Below are positions 18,829-26,740 of a stretch of 48,226 nucleotides of DNA, one piece after another. The notes under the pieces are model-generated. The model was not told the origin of the DNA, did not search any database, and saw nothing but the letters and a program-made list of their open reading frames with translations. The position numbers were made by a program, and so were the translations under genes. The stretch covers positions 64,574 through 112,799 of the forward strand of contig JACQMY010000035.1 of assembly GCA_016203305.1 (NCBI GenBank), in the 5' to 3' direction. Origin of the DNA: Candidatus Woesearchaeota archaeon. Its GTDB lineage: Archaea; Nanobdellota; Nanobdellia; Woesearchaeales; ARS49. Within the stretch, counting starts at the first letter, position 1; every line of letters begins with the position of its first letter.

Positions 18829-19965
18829 TTGACCCCACAAACGGCAAAACCAATGGAAGAACCACCCTGCCCCTACTTCGGAACGTGCGGAGGCTGCACA
18901 AGCCAACACATAGAATACGAAGAACAAGTAAAGAAGAAAACAGAATTTGTGCAAAAACTATTCCCAAAAGTCCCAATCAGAACAACCTTCGACCAGCCAT
19001 ACCACTATCGAAACAGAATGGATTTTACATTCACCAAAAAAGGAATTGGCCTACGAGAAAAAGGAAGCTGGGAAAAACTTTTGCCAATCGAACAATGCCC
19101 GATAAGCAACGAGCAACTAAACACGCGCCTGGCAGAAGTACAACAATGGACAAAAAACAATCCAGTTAACCCATTCGACGTTGTAACGCAAACAGGAACG
19201 CTCAAGTACGTAGTCATCCGTACACCAAGGAACACCAACAGCATCACTTTCATCCTAAACAAAGAATCACCAAACATGGAAGAACAGATAATGCTGATCA
19301 AAAAATTTGCAGAAACGACAACCGCAAAAAACATTCTCATAGGAACAATCGGAGCAAAAACAGACATGAGCATCAGCGAAGAACTTACAGTCATCAAAGG
19401 AGACGAAATGCTCTCAGAAACACTATGCAACAAAACAATAACCTACCACAGCCAAGCATTCTTCCAGAACAACACCAAAATGGCAGAGAAAATGATCGAA
19501 CACGTAAAGGAACTGGCCATTGGCAATTCGCAATTAGATGTTCGTAAGACTCTTGTCGACCTATACGGCGGAGCAGGCACATTTGGAATCTGTCTAGCTG
19601 ACCGGTTTGACAAAACCATCATTATCGACAACAGCAAGCAAAACATAACTTGTGCGCAACAAAACATAGTTGCAAACAAACTGACAAACACCTTTGCCAT
19701 CTGCGCAGACGCAAAAGCACTCGCAGACCATACAGAAGAAATCACGCTAATCGTCGACCCGCCACGTGCTGGACTGCATCCAAAAGTCATCAAAACAATA
19801 AACCAACTAAAGCCAAAGACAATCATCTACATCTCCTGCAATCCAAAACAAATGGCACAAGACATCGCACGGTTAACAGAGTACAAAATTGATTCGCTGG
19901 CTGTTTTTGACCTATTTCCGCAGACAGAGCATGTTGAAGCAGTGGCGAAGCTCACCTCTGACTGA
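18829..19965 (+). CDS. TrmA/RlmD-family (uracil-5-)-methyltransferase
   Basis: CPYFGTCGGCTSQHI Fe-S cysteines, DLYGGAGTFGICLA, DPPRAGLHPKVI, IYISCNPKQMAQDI. Confidence 0.9.
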   Translation: MTPQTAKPMEEPPCPYFGTCGGCTSQHIEYEEQVKKKTEFVQKLFPKVPIRTTFDQPYHYRNRMDFTFTKKGIGLREKGSWEKLLPIEQCPISNEQLNTRLAEVQQWTKNNPVNPFDVVTQTGTLKYVVIRTPRNTNSITFILNKESPNMEEQIMLIKKFAETTTAKNILIGTIGAKTDMSISEELTVIKGDEMLSETLCNKTITYHSQAFFQNNTKMAEKMIEHVKELAIGNSQLDVRKTLVDLYGGAGTFGICLADRFDKTIIIDNSKQNITCAQQNIVANKLTNTFAICADAKALADHTEEITLIVDPPRAGLHPKVIKTINQLKPKTIIYISCNPKQMAQDIARLTEYKIDSLAVFDLFPQTEHVEAVAKLTSD

Positions 19966-20473
19966 GAATGTAGTGCATTGCCTCCGCGACATTCGGAACA
20001 ACAACTTCTGGTTTACTTTTTCCTGCACGCGATCCAACGTAGACTGTTCTTGTTCCAGCACGCTGCCCTGCAATTATATCAGAATCCTGATCACCAACCA
20101 TAAAGCTCTGCTCCAAACACACTTCCAAATCCTTCGCTGCACGCAACAAAAGCTCAGGAGAAGGCTTACGACAAGAACAACCATCCTCCTCACGATGCGG
20201 ACAATAATAACAACCGTCAATACGCGCACCATACTCAACTGCTTTGCCGCAAATCGTCTCAAAAACTGCATCAACTTCCTCTTTTGTCATCTCGCCCTTC
20301 CCAATCCATGACTGATTGCTCACAACACATAACGCATAGGGCGCTCCACTCAACAATCGAAATGCCTCAACCGCCTCTGGAAGCAGTTCCGCCTTTGGAG
20401 GCCTCGGATACATCGAGTTATCAACCAACACACCATCCTTATCGAAGAGTATTGCACGTCTCACGTTTCCCAC
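19952..20473 (-). CDS. HAD-family phosphatase (GmhB/histidinol-phosphatase-like)
   Basis: AILFDKDGVLVDN, VVSNQSWIGKGEMT, CYYCPHREEDGCSCRKPSPELLLRAA, MVGDQDSDIIAGQRAGT. Confidence 0.85.
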   Translation of the reverse strand: MGNVRRAILFDKDGVLVDNSMYPRPPKAELLPEAVEAFRLLSGAPYALCVVSNQSWIGKGEMTKEEVDAVFETICGKAVEYGARIDGCYYCPHREEDGCSCRKPSPELLLRAAKDLEVCLEQSFMVGDQDSDIIAGQRAGTRTVYVGSRAGKSKPEVVVPNVAEAMHYILSQR

Positions 20474-21060
20474 CTCCTTATCTCATCCTGCAACATCTCA
20501 AACGCGTACTTGCACATCTCCTGCAATTGCCTCCCTGCTTTATCAAAACATCTGAAATCAACTGCTTGCATTGCACGATGCGCATCATCCATGATCGGAA
20601 GGAAAACATCACGCGTCCAGTCCAAACTATTTTCCTTAATTCTCCTAGATCCAGTCATCATGTTGTCAAACAAGTCAGCCAGCTTAATCAAACACGCTTC
20701 CTCACCAGCAGCAAGCAGTTGCGCATGATATTTCTTTCTAGGCGGATGCTCCTCATCAACAGGCTTGGTCAAAGCTTTCACCCACTCAACAGTCAAAGGC
20801 TTGCAATACTTCAGCAACTCCCTCTCTGTTAATGATGTATCCTCAAGAGAATCGTGCGCGAGTGCTGCCTTTGCGAGCTCTTGCAGATCACACCGCTCAC
20901 CATTCATTTCAACGGCGTGCACAACCAAGTGCGCAACACGATGCAGGTGATGCTTATACGGAATACCGCCCTTATACTCCTGGCCATGATGAGCACGCTC
21001 AATCATAGCTACAAATTCACGGTCCACGGTACGCACCTCTGATGTCCATCGCGATGTCAT
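20461..21060 (-). CDS. HD-domain hydrolase, SpoT/MESH1-like
   Basis: YKHHLHRVAHLV...ALAHDSLEDTSLTERELL...ACLIKLADLFDNMMTG; GTG with GAGGTG SD at about 21027 is an alternative start. Confidence 0.75.
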   Translation of the reverse strand: MTSRWTSEVRTVDREFVAMIERAHHGQEYKGGIPYKHHLHRVAHLVVHAVEMNGERCDLQELAKAALAHDSLEDTSLTERELLKYCKPLTVEWVKALTKPVDEEHPPRKKYHAQLLAAGEEACLIKLADLFDNMMTGSRRIKENSLDWTRDVFLPIMDDAHRAMQAVDFRCFDKAGRQLQEMCKYAFEMLQDEIRRWET

Positions 21061-21709
21061 CCAGCCTTTTTTGCACGATCTCAGGACTAGGACGAGCATC
21101 CACCCTTATTACCTTTGTTCTTTCAAACAAAGCAGGAGGCTTCGCAAAAAACTCATCATACGCACCTTCAAGCTTCTTGAGAAACTCGGTAAATTCCCAT
21201 TTGTCCTCCTTCTTAATACGACCCAATGCACGCTCAGTCTCGCACTCCATATAAACGATAAGGTGCGGTGCGACAAACCGCCCAGCATAAGGTTTGTCCT
21301 CCATTGGCAACTCCCGCCAGTTCAGCAACGTATCACATTCCCTACGAGAGAAACCCTCGGCTGCGAGAAACGTATAAAAATCAATCACTCCCCGCTGTGA
21401 GACAAGAGCATCATGATCAACCCACCATTTCCGCAACAAATACTGCTCGGCACGATGGCTTGTTGCAAAGGTCACTGCATCACTATACGCATCCTTCCCT
21501 TGCTGGTCCTTGCCAAACAAAGCCATCATAGAGCGCACCCAGTCATAATGCGGACTCTTCCAATACTTCGACCTTGGAGCAAGACGAGCAGCCAAGTATT
21601 GCGCGCCGGTTGTCTTACCACAACCGTCCACCCCAGTCATGCAAACCCACAATTTGTTATCATCCACGCCCTGCAATTCCAAGCGTGGAGCCTTTGTTGT
21701 TTCTGTCAT
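21017..21709 (-). CDS. Thymidylate kinase-like NMP kinase (P-loop)
   Basis: MTGVDGCGKTTGAQYLAARL Walker A; DFYTFLAAEGFSRRE; SD GAGGTGG before ATG. Confidence 0.7.
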   Translation of the reverse strand: MTETTKAPRLELQGVDDNKLWVCMTGVDGCGKTTGAQYLAARLAPRSKYWKSPHYDWVRSMMALFGKDQQGKDAYSDAVTFATSHRAEQYLLRKWWVDHDALVSQRGVIDFYTFLAAEGFSRRECDTLLNWRELPMEDKPYAGRFVAPHLIVYMECETERALGRIKKEDKWEFTEFLKKLEGAYDEFFAKPPALFERTKVIRVDARPSPEIVQKRLDDIAMDIRGAYRGP

Positions 21710-21728
21710 TGGTCCACCTCACTACTTT

Positions 21729-22010
21729 TCACGATATCCTATACAGTCGAAACGCGTACGCATCTTCAGGAAGTGTGAATTCCTGAGGGCGAACATCGCT
21801 CGCTGTCTGAATGCGCTCAAACGCGTTTGGCCGCAAACTCCTGTACTTCTGTGCCGCGTTTCTAATTTCATAATCGGGGCCGGCAAGTTCAGACGCGATC
21901 GCCTTGCACAAGGGCCCAACAGGCACTGCAACGCGTAAAGGTCGCGGGTTGTCTTTTCTGACAAACCCTTGCGTCTCATCATTCCAAACAATTTCTTGAA
22001 GTTTGTTCAC
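21729..22010 (-). CDS. Small uncharacterised protein (93 aa)
   Basis: GTG start preceded by strong SD AAGGAGGTGA overlapping the upstream stop; collinear with downstream operon. Confidence 0.6.
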   Translation of the reverse strand: MNKLQEIVWNDETQGFVRKDNPRPLRVAVPVGPLCKAIASELAGPDYEIRNAAQKYRSLRPNAFERIQTASDVRPQEFTLPEDAYAFRLYRIS

Positions 22011-22022
22011 GCTCTCACCTCC

Positions 22023-22145
22023 TTAAACGAAAGCCAGCAAGCTCCCGTTGCGCTCGTCCATCCATCTTCGCTTCCTGATGAATTCCTGCTCTACAAAGTC
22101 CCAAACCATTTCTTCTTTCCACATGCGTATCACCTCGTTTTTCAT
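22023..22145 (-). CDS. Very small ORF (about 40 aa) at head of the operon
   Basis: MKNEVIRMWKEEMVWDFVEQEFIRKRRWMDERNGSLLAFV; lies just downstream of TATA and duplicated palindrome. Confidence 0.5.
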   Translation of the reverse strand: MKNEVIRMWKEEMVWDFVEQEFIRKRRWMDERNGSLLAFV

Positions 22146-22156
22146 ACTCAACGTAT

Positions 22157-22212
22157 AGTGTTGTAGAAAACAAAATTCTTCCTGCACCAAAACATACAAC
22201 AGTGTTGTAGAA
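22157..22212. promoter_or_regulatory. Duplicated operator AGTGTTGTAGAA / palindrome GTGTTGTAGAACAC
   Basis: Copies at 22157-22168 and 22201-22212; the second is a perfect inverted repeat GTGTT-GTAG-AACAC; TATATAT just upstream on the minus strand (about 22223-22232). Confidence 0.6.
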
Positions 22213-22249
22213 CACGCAAAAACATATATAGACCTCGGCTTCATTTGGA

Positions 22250-22325
22250 AAAAGGATGACGGACGGCAGGATGAAGGCGGAAGGAAGAAGGCAATTGGCT
22301 GTTAGGACGAAGGGAGGGCGAAGGG
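22250..22325 (+). repeat. Heptanucleotide array abutting the ATG of the wHTH gene
   Basis: ggacggcaggatgaaggcggaaggaagaaggcaattggctgttaggacgaagggagggcgaaggg|ATG. Confidence 0.8.
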
Positions 22326-23195
22326 ATGTTAACAAAAGATGCTGAGAAAAAAATACTCAACTACGTTTACACACAGCCACGCACGATACAAGAAATCTCC
22401 AAACACCTAGGCAAAAACTGGAGAACAGCAGATTCCTACGTCGACAAAATCATCAAGGAATCTGGCTCGCTGGCAGTAAGAACTTTCAGAGAAGGAACAA
22501 GAGGGGCATTGAAGCTCGTCTATTGGAACAACACAGAACGCATACACAACACAGAATTCCAAGAACGATTGTTCAAACGCATAGAAAGCGGCAGAAGAAA
22601 ACACGACTTCTCACCACTAGACATATACAACTATGTTCCAGAAAACAAACGAAGCGCAAGATGCGGCAGCTACACAGTAAGCAACGAACTATTCAACCAA
22701 GACCTGGTAAGCTTCCTCAAAAGCGCAAAAAAACACGTACTAATATACACGGGCAACTGCAGCTTCGTCAATTTGTATGAAAACGGCACCAACATCCTGA
22801 ACATATTCCAAGAACTGGCAGAAAGGGGAGTGAGCATCAAAGTCCTAACACGAGTAGACTTCAGCAGCCTGAAAAACCTGCAAAAACTGCTGGCAATAAA
22901 CTACAGCATAGGAAAAGAAACAGTAGAAATCAAACACTGCGAACAACCATTAAGAGGATTTCTCGTTGATGAAACATCGCTGCGATTAAAAGAAAGCCTA
23001 GACCCAAGCCTATACTGCAAAGGAGAACTGCCACCAGACATGAATGTCATATTGTACGACATCAGAGACTCAGACTGGGTCAAATGGGGAAAAGACGTCT
23101 TCTACACACTATTCAGAACAAGCATTGCAGGACAAAAAAGACTACAAGACTTAAGAAGCATAGCAAAACAAGACATGCACGCAACACTACACTAG
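22326..23195 (+). CDS. wHTH + PLD-like (TrmB-type) predicted transcription regulator
   Basis: KKILNYVYTQPRTIQEISKHLGKNWRTADSYVDKII wHTH; HVLIYTGNCSF...LAERGVSIKVLTRVD PLD/TrmB effector-like. Confidence 0.6.
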   Translation: MLTKDAEKKILNYVYTQPRTIQEISKHLGKNWRTADSYVDKIIKESGSLAVRTFREGTRGALKLVYWNNTERIHNTEFQERLFKRIESGRRKHDFSPLDIYNYVPENKRSARCGSYTVSNELFNQDLVSFLKSAKKHVLIYTGNCSFVNLYENGTNILNIFQELAERGVSIKVLTRVDFSSLKNLQKLLAINYSIGKETVEIKHCEQPLRGFLVDETSLRLKESLDPSLYCKGELPPDMNVILYDIRDSDWVKWGKDVFYTLFRTSIAGQKRLQDLRSIAKQDMHATLH

Positions 23196-23217
23196 ACGAT
23201 CCAAATCTCATCACCAA

Positions 23218-23895
23218 ATGGCAAAACTCATCCTCAGCGGCGGCGGAAATCCAGACGATGAAAAACCACTTCACATGCTCCTACGCAAAGAGATGACAAA
23301 CAAACGACTACTCTACATCCCGCTTCACTGGAAAAACGCAGACTTTGAAAGCTGCCATGAATGGATAACCCCTATTTTCCCAACGCTCTCAATCGAAATG
23401 TGGACCAGCCTTGAGAAAAAAACCTATGAAGACCTAGCCACATTCGGAGGAATATTCCTCGGAGGAGGAAACACATTCGTACTCCTCAATGCATTCCAAA
23501 AAACAGGATTCCACCACCCTCTATTGCGGTTCATCAACAGCGAAAGACCTGTATTTGGTGGCAGCGCAGGAGCAATCATACTTGGCAAAGACATCAGAAC
23601 AGCAGCGTTCGGCGAAGACTCTGACGAAAACACCCCAAACATAACAAACTTCAACGGGCTCAACCAAGTAAACGGCTACGCCCTACAATGCCATTATAAC
23701 GCTGACCAAGATACTGAGCTGGAAGAATTCGCACGACAAACAGGAATCCCAATCCTGGCACTATCAGAAAAAACCGGAATATTCGTCCACAATGGAACCA
23801 TCACAGTCAAAGGAACACAACCCGCGGCAACATTCACTCCTGAAAAGAAACTCGTTCCAGTAGAAAGTCAAATCACAAAAGAAATAGTTTTATAA
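23218..23895 (+). CDS. Peptidase S51 family (PepE/cyanophycinase-like)
   Basis: LILSGGGN, GGIFLGGGNTFVLL, FGGSAGAIILG nucleophile elbow. Confidence 0.85.
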   Translation: MAKLILSGGGNPDDEKPLHMLLRKEMTNKRLLYIPLHWKNADFESCHEWITPIFPTLSIEMWTSLEKKTYEDLATFGGIFLGGGNTFVLLNAFQKTGFHHPLLRFINSERPVFGGSAGAIILGKDIRTAAFGEDSDENTPNITNFNGLNQVNGYALQCHYNADQDTELEEFARQTGIPILALSEKTGIFVHNGTITVKGTQPAATFTPEKKLVPVESQITKEIVL

Positions 23896-23917
23896 AACAC
23901 AGAACCAACTCAAACAT

Positions 23918-24022
23918 ATGTCATTAGAAACCGAGTTCATCGTCATGATAGGACTACTCACAATGTTCTCAATCGTGGCAATAATTCTAAAGACGTTAAG
24001 ATCAAAGATATTCAGCATTTAG
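23918..24022 (+). CDS. Small single-TM protein (34 aa), absent from the ORF track
   Basis: ATG at 23918: MSLETEFIVMIGLLTMFSIVAIILKTLRSKIFSI*; TATA-like TTTTATAAA about 25 nt upstream. Confidence 0.45.
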   Translation: MSLETEFIVMIGLLTMFSIVAIILKTLRSKIFSI

Positions 24023-24090
24023 TGTTGTAGTTAGTGGTGTGTAGTCTATGACTGTTTTCTGCAAACTACTGACCACACACTGGCCCCTCG

Positions 24091-24597
24091 TTAAGGAATC
24101 CGTCTTAAATGCTTAACCCGCCAGTCATCCTTTATTTCCTTGGGTTTTTCCTGCTCGACTGGCTTGGGTTTTTCCTTCTCGAAAACACCAACACTCTTTG
24201 ATTGCTCCTTGATTAATAACTCTGCCTTTGCCAAGTCCTCATCAGATGCTGGTTTGGGATTCCAACCAAGCTGCAACTTATCATTCTCAAAACGCGGCAC
24301 AACATGAAGCATTGCATGATTGTGCTGCTGGCCAGCAGGAGGTCCATTTTGAATCAAAACATTAGTGCCCTGCGCGCCAACACTCTCAAACAAAACAGTG
24401 CTAACCTTGTTAGCAGCCTTGAACATATCAGCAACAACAGCATCTGGCACAGTCTCCAAAATAGGACTATGATGTTTCGGTAAAACAATGACGTGACCTT
24501 GAACAAAAGGCTCGGGAGAAAGCATAACAAAGACTTTATCGTCCTCATACAACGCGTTCGCCCTCTTCTGAACCAACTCACAAAAAACGCAAGTCAT
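24091..24597 (-). CDS. HIT-family protein 2, His-triad middle residue is Met
   Basis: CVFCELVQKRANALYEDDKVFVML...GHVIVLPKHH...GQQHNHAMLHVVPR. Confidence 0.85.
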   Translation of the reverse strand: MTCVFCELVQKRANALYEDDKVFVMLSPEPFVQGHVIVLPKHHSPILETVPDAVVADMFKAANKVSTVLFESVGAQGTNVLIQNGPPAGQQHNHAMLHVVPRFENDKLQLGWNPKPASDEDLAKAELLIKEQSKSVGVFEKEKPKPVEQEKPKEIKDDWRVKHLRRIP

Positions 24598-25211
24598 TTG
24601 CCACCTGTCAACAAGTCCATGATGGCATCAAGTTTTGACTTGGGCTGTTGACCATTGGCTGTTGGCTTTTGGCCTTTGGCTGTTGGCTCTTGGCCGGTAT
24701 CAGTTGGTAGTGTGTGGTTTGTAGTTTGTAGTTTGTCGTCTTTTGGTTCTTTCTTTGCCTCTGGCTTCGGAGGCTCCTTGCCGAAAGCCTTCGCAACAGA
24801 AGGAACGAGCTTCGAATACAATGCACCCATAGACTTCTCATCAAGACGAACAACAGAAGGCTGCAAAGCAACACCATCCTTCTCCTTGCGAGGCATAACG
24901 TGAAGCATGAAGTGAGGCGCACGCTGGCCAGCAGAAGCGCCATTCGCGACAAAAACAGAGGTGCCTTCACACTTGAAAGCTCGAATAATGGCTTGAGACA
25001 ATTGCTTGGCAACCATGCCAACATGCCCAACAAGAACATCATCCATCTGAGGCATGACAACAACGTGCTTCTTCGTCAAAACAAGAACATGACCCTCAAC
25101 ACCAGGATTAATATCAAGAACAGCAACAACCTGATCGTCCTCATAAACCTTCTTGGTAGGAATCTTACCATTCGCAATATGACAAAAAATACACTGCTCT
25201 TCATCAGCCAT
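24594..25211 (-). CDS. HIT-family protein 1 with repeat-derived tail; His-triad middle residue is Met
   Basis: CIFCHIANGKIPTKKVYEDDQVVAVLDINPGVEGHVLVLTKKH...AGQRAPHFMLHVMPR; tail KLQTTNHTLPTDTGQEPTAKGQKPTANGQQP. Confidence 0.88.
   Translation of the reverse strand: MADEEQCIFCHIANGKIPTKKVYEDDQVVAVLDINPGVEGHVLVLTKKHVVVMPQMDDVLVGHVGMVAKQLSQAIIRAFKCEGTSVFVANGASAGQRAPHFMLHVMPRKEKDGVALQPSVVRLDEKSMGALYSKLVPSVAKAFGKEPPKPEAKKEPKDDKLQTTNHTLPTDTGQEPTAKGQKPTANGQQPKSKLDAIMDLLTGGK
24641..24740 (+). repeat. Heptanucleotide array inside HIT gene 1 (antisense)
   Basis: ttggctgttggcttttggcctttggctgttggctcttggcc...ggtttgtagtttgtagtttgtcg. Confidence 0.9.
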
Positions 25212-25594
25212 AAGAACTTTATAACCCAAAGAATATTAAAAGGTGTCGGAAGCGTGAGCAGTAAGCCTGGCTTCCTCATTTCTCGCCAGACGAAAATACC
25301 TCGCAAGATAAGATGCGGCACGTGATTGATCCCTCTCTAGAATGTCCAAACCATCCCCAACAATCCCTAACACTCTGCTGCCCACTCAAGATTACCGCCC
25401 CTTTCAACCAATAAATTCACCCGCTCCTGGACAGCGTTGTAAAAAAATTGCTTCCTCGCATCACGGCAATGCAAGTCCAGACTGTACAAAAAACGTACTG
25501 CACACTCTCCCATGCTCAAACACTCATCCATGCAGCCAGGCCACACCAAAAAGTATATAAATGCTATCCCTTTAAAAACATAAAAAGAAGGTGT

Positions 25595-26086
25595 ATGATG
25601 TTTGATCAAAGAGGCATAACGCCACTCGTTGCAACAGTTCTCCTAGTAGCATTCTCAATCGGACTTGGTGCGCTAGTCATGAGCTGGGGAGAAGAGTACA
25701 TTGCTGAAAAAGCAGAATTCACACAAGGCACTGCAGAAGTCAAAAATGCCTGCGATGCAGCAGTAATAAACATCATCAAAATCGGAGGCCAACAACAACT
25801 ATGCCTAGGACCACAAGGAGTCCAAGTCTGGCTGGACAACGGACCTGACGTGGACGTTGTCAACGTGCACGCCCGCATGGTAGGACAAAACGGTGTTGAC
25901 GTAAAAGAAGACATCCTACTGACACCATTGCTAAAAGCAAACGCTGCACGAGCACTAGTACCATACAAACAAGAACTCGGACCACTATTGCAGGTAAAGC
26001 TCACACCAAAAATATTGGAAGGAAACAAAGTAGCAATCTGCGCGCAAAACGCGATTACTGTAGAAAGAGTACAGCCCTGTATCTAA
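25595..26086 (+). CDS. Archaeal type IV pilin-like protein
   Basis: MMFDQRGITPLVATVLLVAFSIGLGALVMSWG class III signal/hydrophobic N-terminus. Confidence 0.8.
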   Translation: MMFDQRGITPLVATVLLVAFSIGLGALVMSWGEEYIAEKAEFTQGTAEVKNACDAAVINIIKIGGQQQLCLGPQGVQVWLDNGPDVDVVNVHARMVGQNGVDVKEDILLTPLLKANAARALVPYKQELGPLLQVKLTPKILEGNKVAICAQNAITVERVQPCI

Positions 26087-26125
26087 ATCCAGTTTGTAGT
26101 AAGTAGTTTGTTGTTTGTAGCCAGT

Positions 26126-26740
26126 TCACAACAAGCCCTGCAAAAGAACTTCCCTTAGCCTGTTTGGATTCTTCCCTGTTAACTTTTCAACAAGCCAAGA
26201 ATGCATTTCTATCTGAGAAGTCCTAGGCGCGACAAAAGCATTCAACGCGCTCTTACGCTGGTTACAAAAGTTATCTTTACACAACAAGCCAACAACAGGC
26301 TTATTAGTCAAGGACAACACATTATTCCTACTCCTGCTCACCTCAAAAGCAGAACGCAAGCTAACATCATGATTCAAAGTAGCGCTAGACGAAACATTAA
26401 CCAAACGCACACCCACCTTATTACGCACCAAATGATTCTCCTCAAGAATCACGCCAGAGCTATTACGCACCAAAATGCCAGCATCATAGCTAACCAAACG
26501 ACAATTCTTAACAACAACTCCATTCCTATTCTCAATACGAATTCCAATGCCGCCAGACCAGCTCTTCAACACGGCACCATTACAATCCACCATTACCTGA
26601 TCAGCAACAATTGATACCTCTTTGTTCAAATAGAAAACAGCAGTGCACAAAACAGTATCCTTATCCACGCGCATGCCATCCCGTGGAACAACACAAGCAA
26701 ACACGCCAGGCAAAACCAAAAGAAAAACCAACCATTTCAT
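26126..26740 (-). CDS. Secreted right-handed beta-helix protein (NosD-like)
   Basis: Signal peptide; GIGIRIENRNGVVVKNCRLVSYDAGILVRNSSGVILEENHLVRNKVGVRL repeats. Confidence 0.75.
   Translation of the reverse strand: MKWLVFLLVLPGVFACVVPRDGMRVDKDTVLCTAVFYLNKEVSIVADQVMVDCNGAVLKSWSGGIGIRIENRNGVVVKNCRLVSYDAGILVRNSSGVILEENHLVRNKVGVRLVNVSSSATLNHDVSLRSAFEVSRSRNNVLSLTNKPVVGLLCKDNFCNQRKSALNAFVAPRTSQIEMHSWLVEKLTGKNPNRLREVLLQGLL

Noticed and set aside
23896-24090. tRNA or other structured RNA in convergent gap
   Set aside because: No cloverleaf or TTCGAATC-like arm; content is a 34-aa ORF and heptamer arrays.
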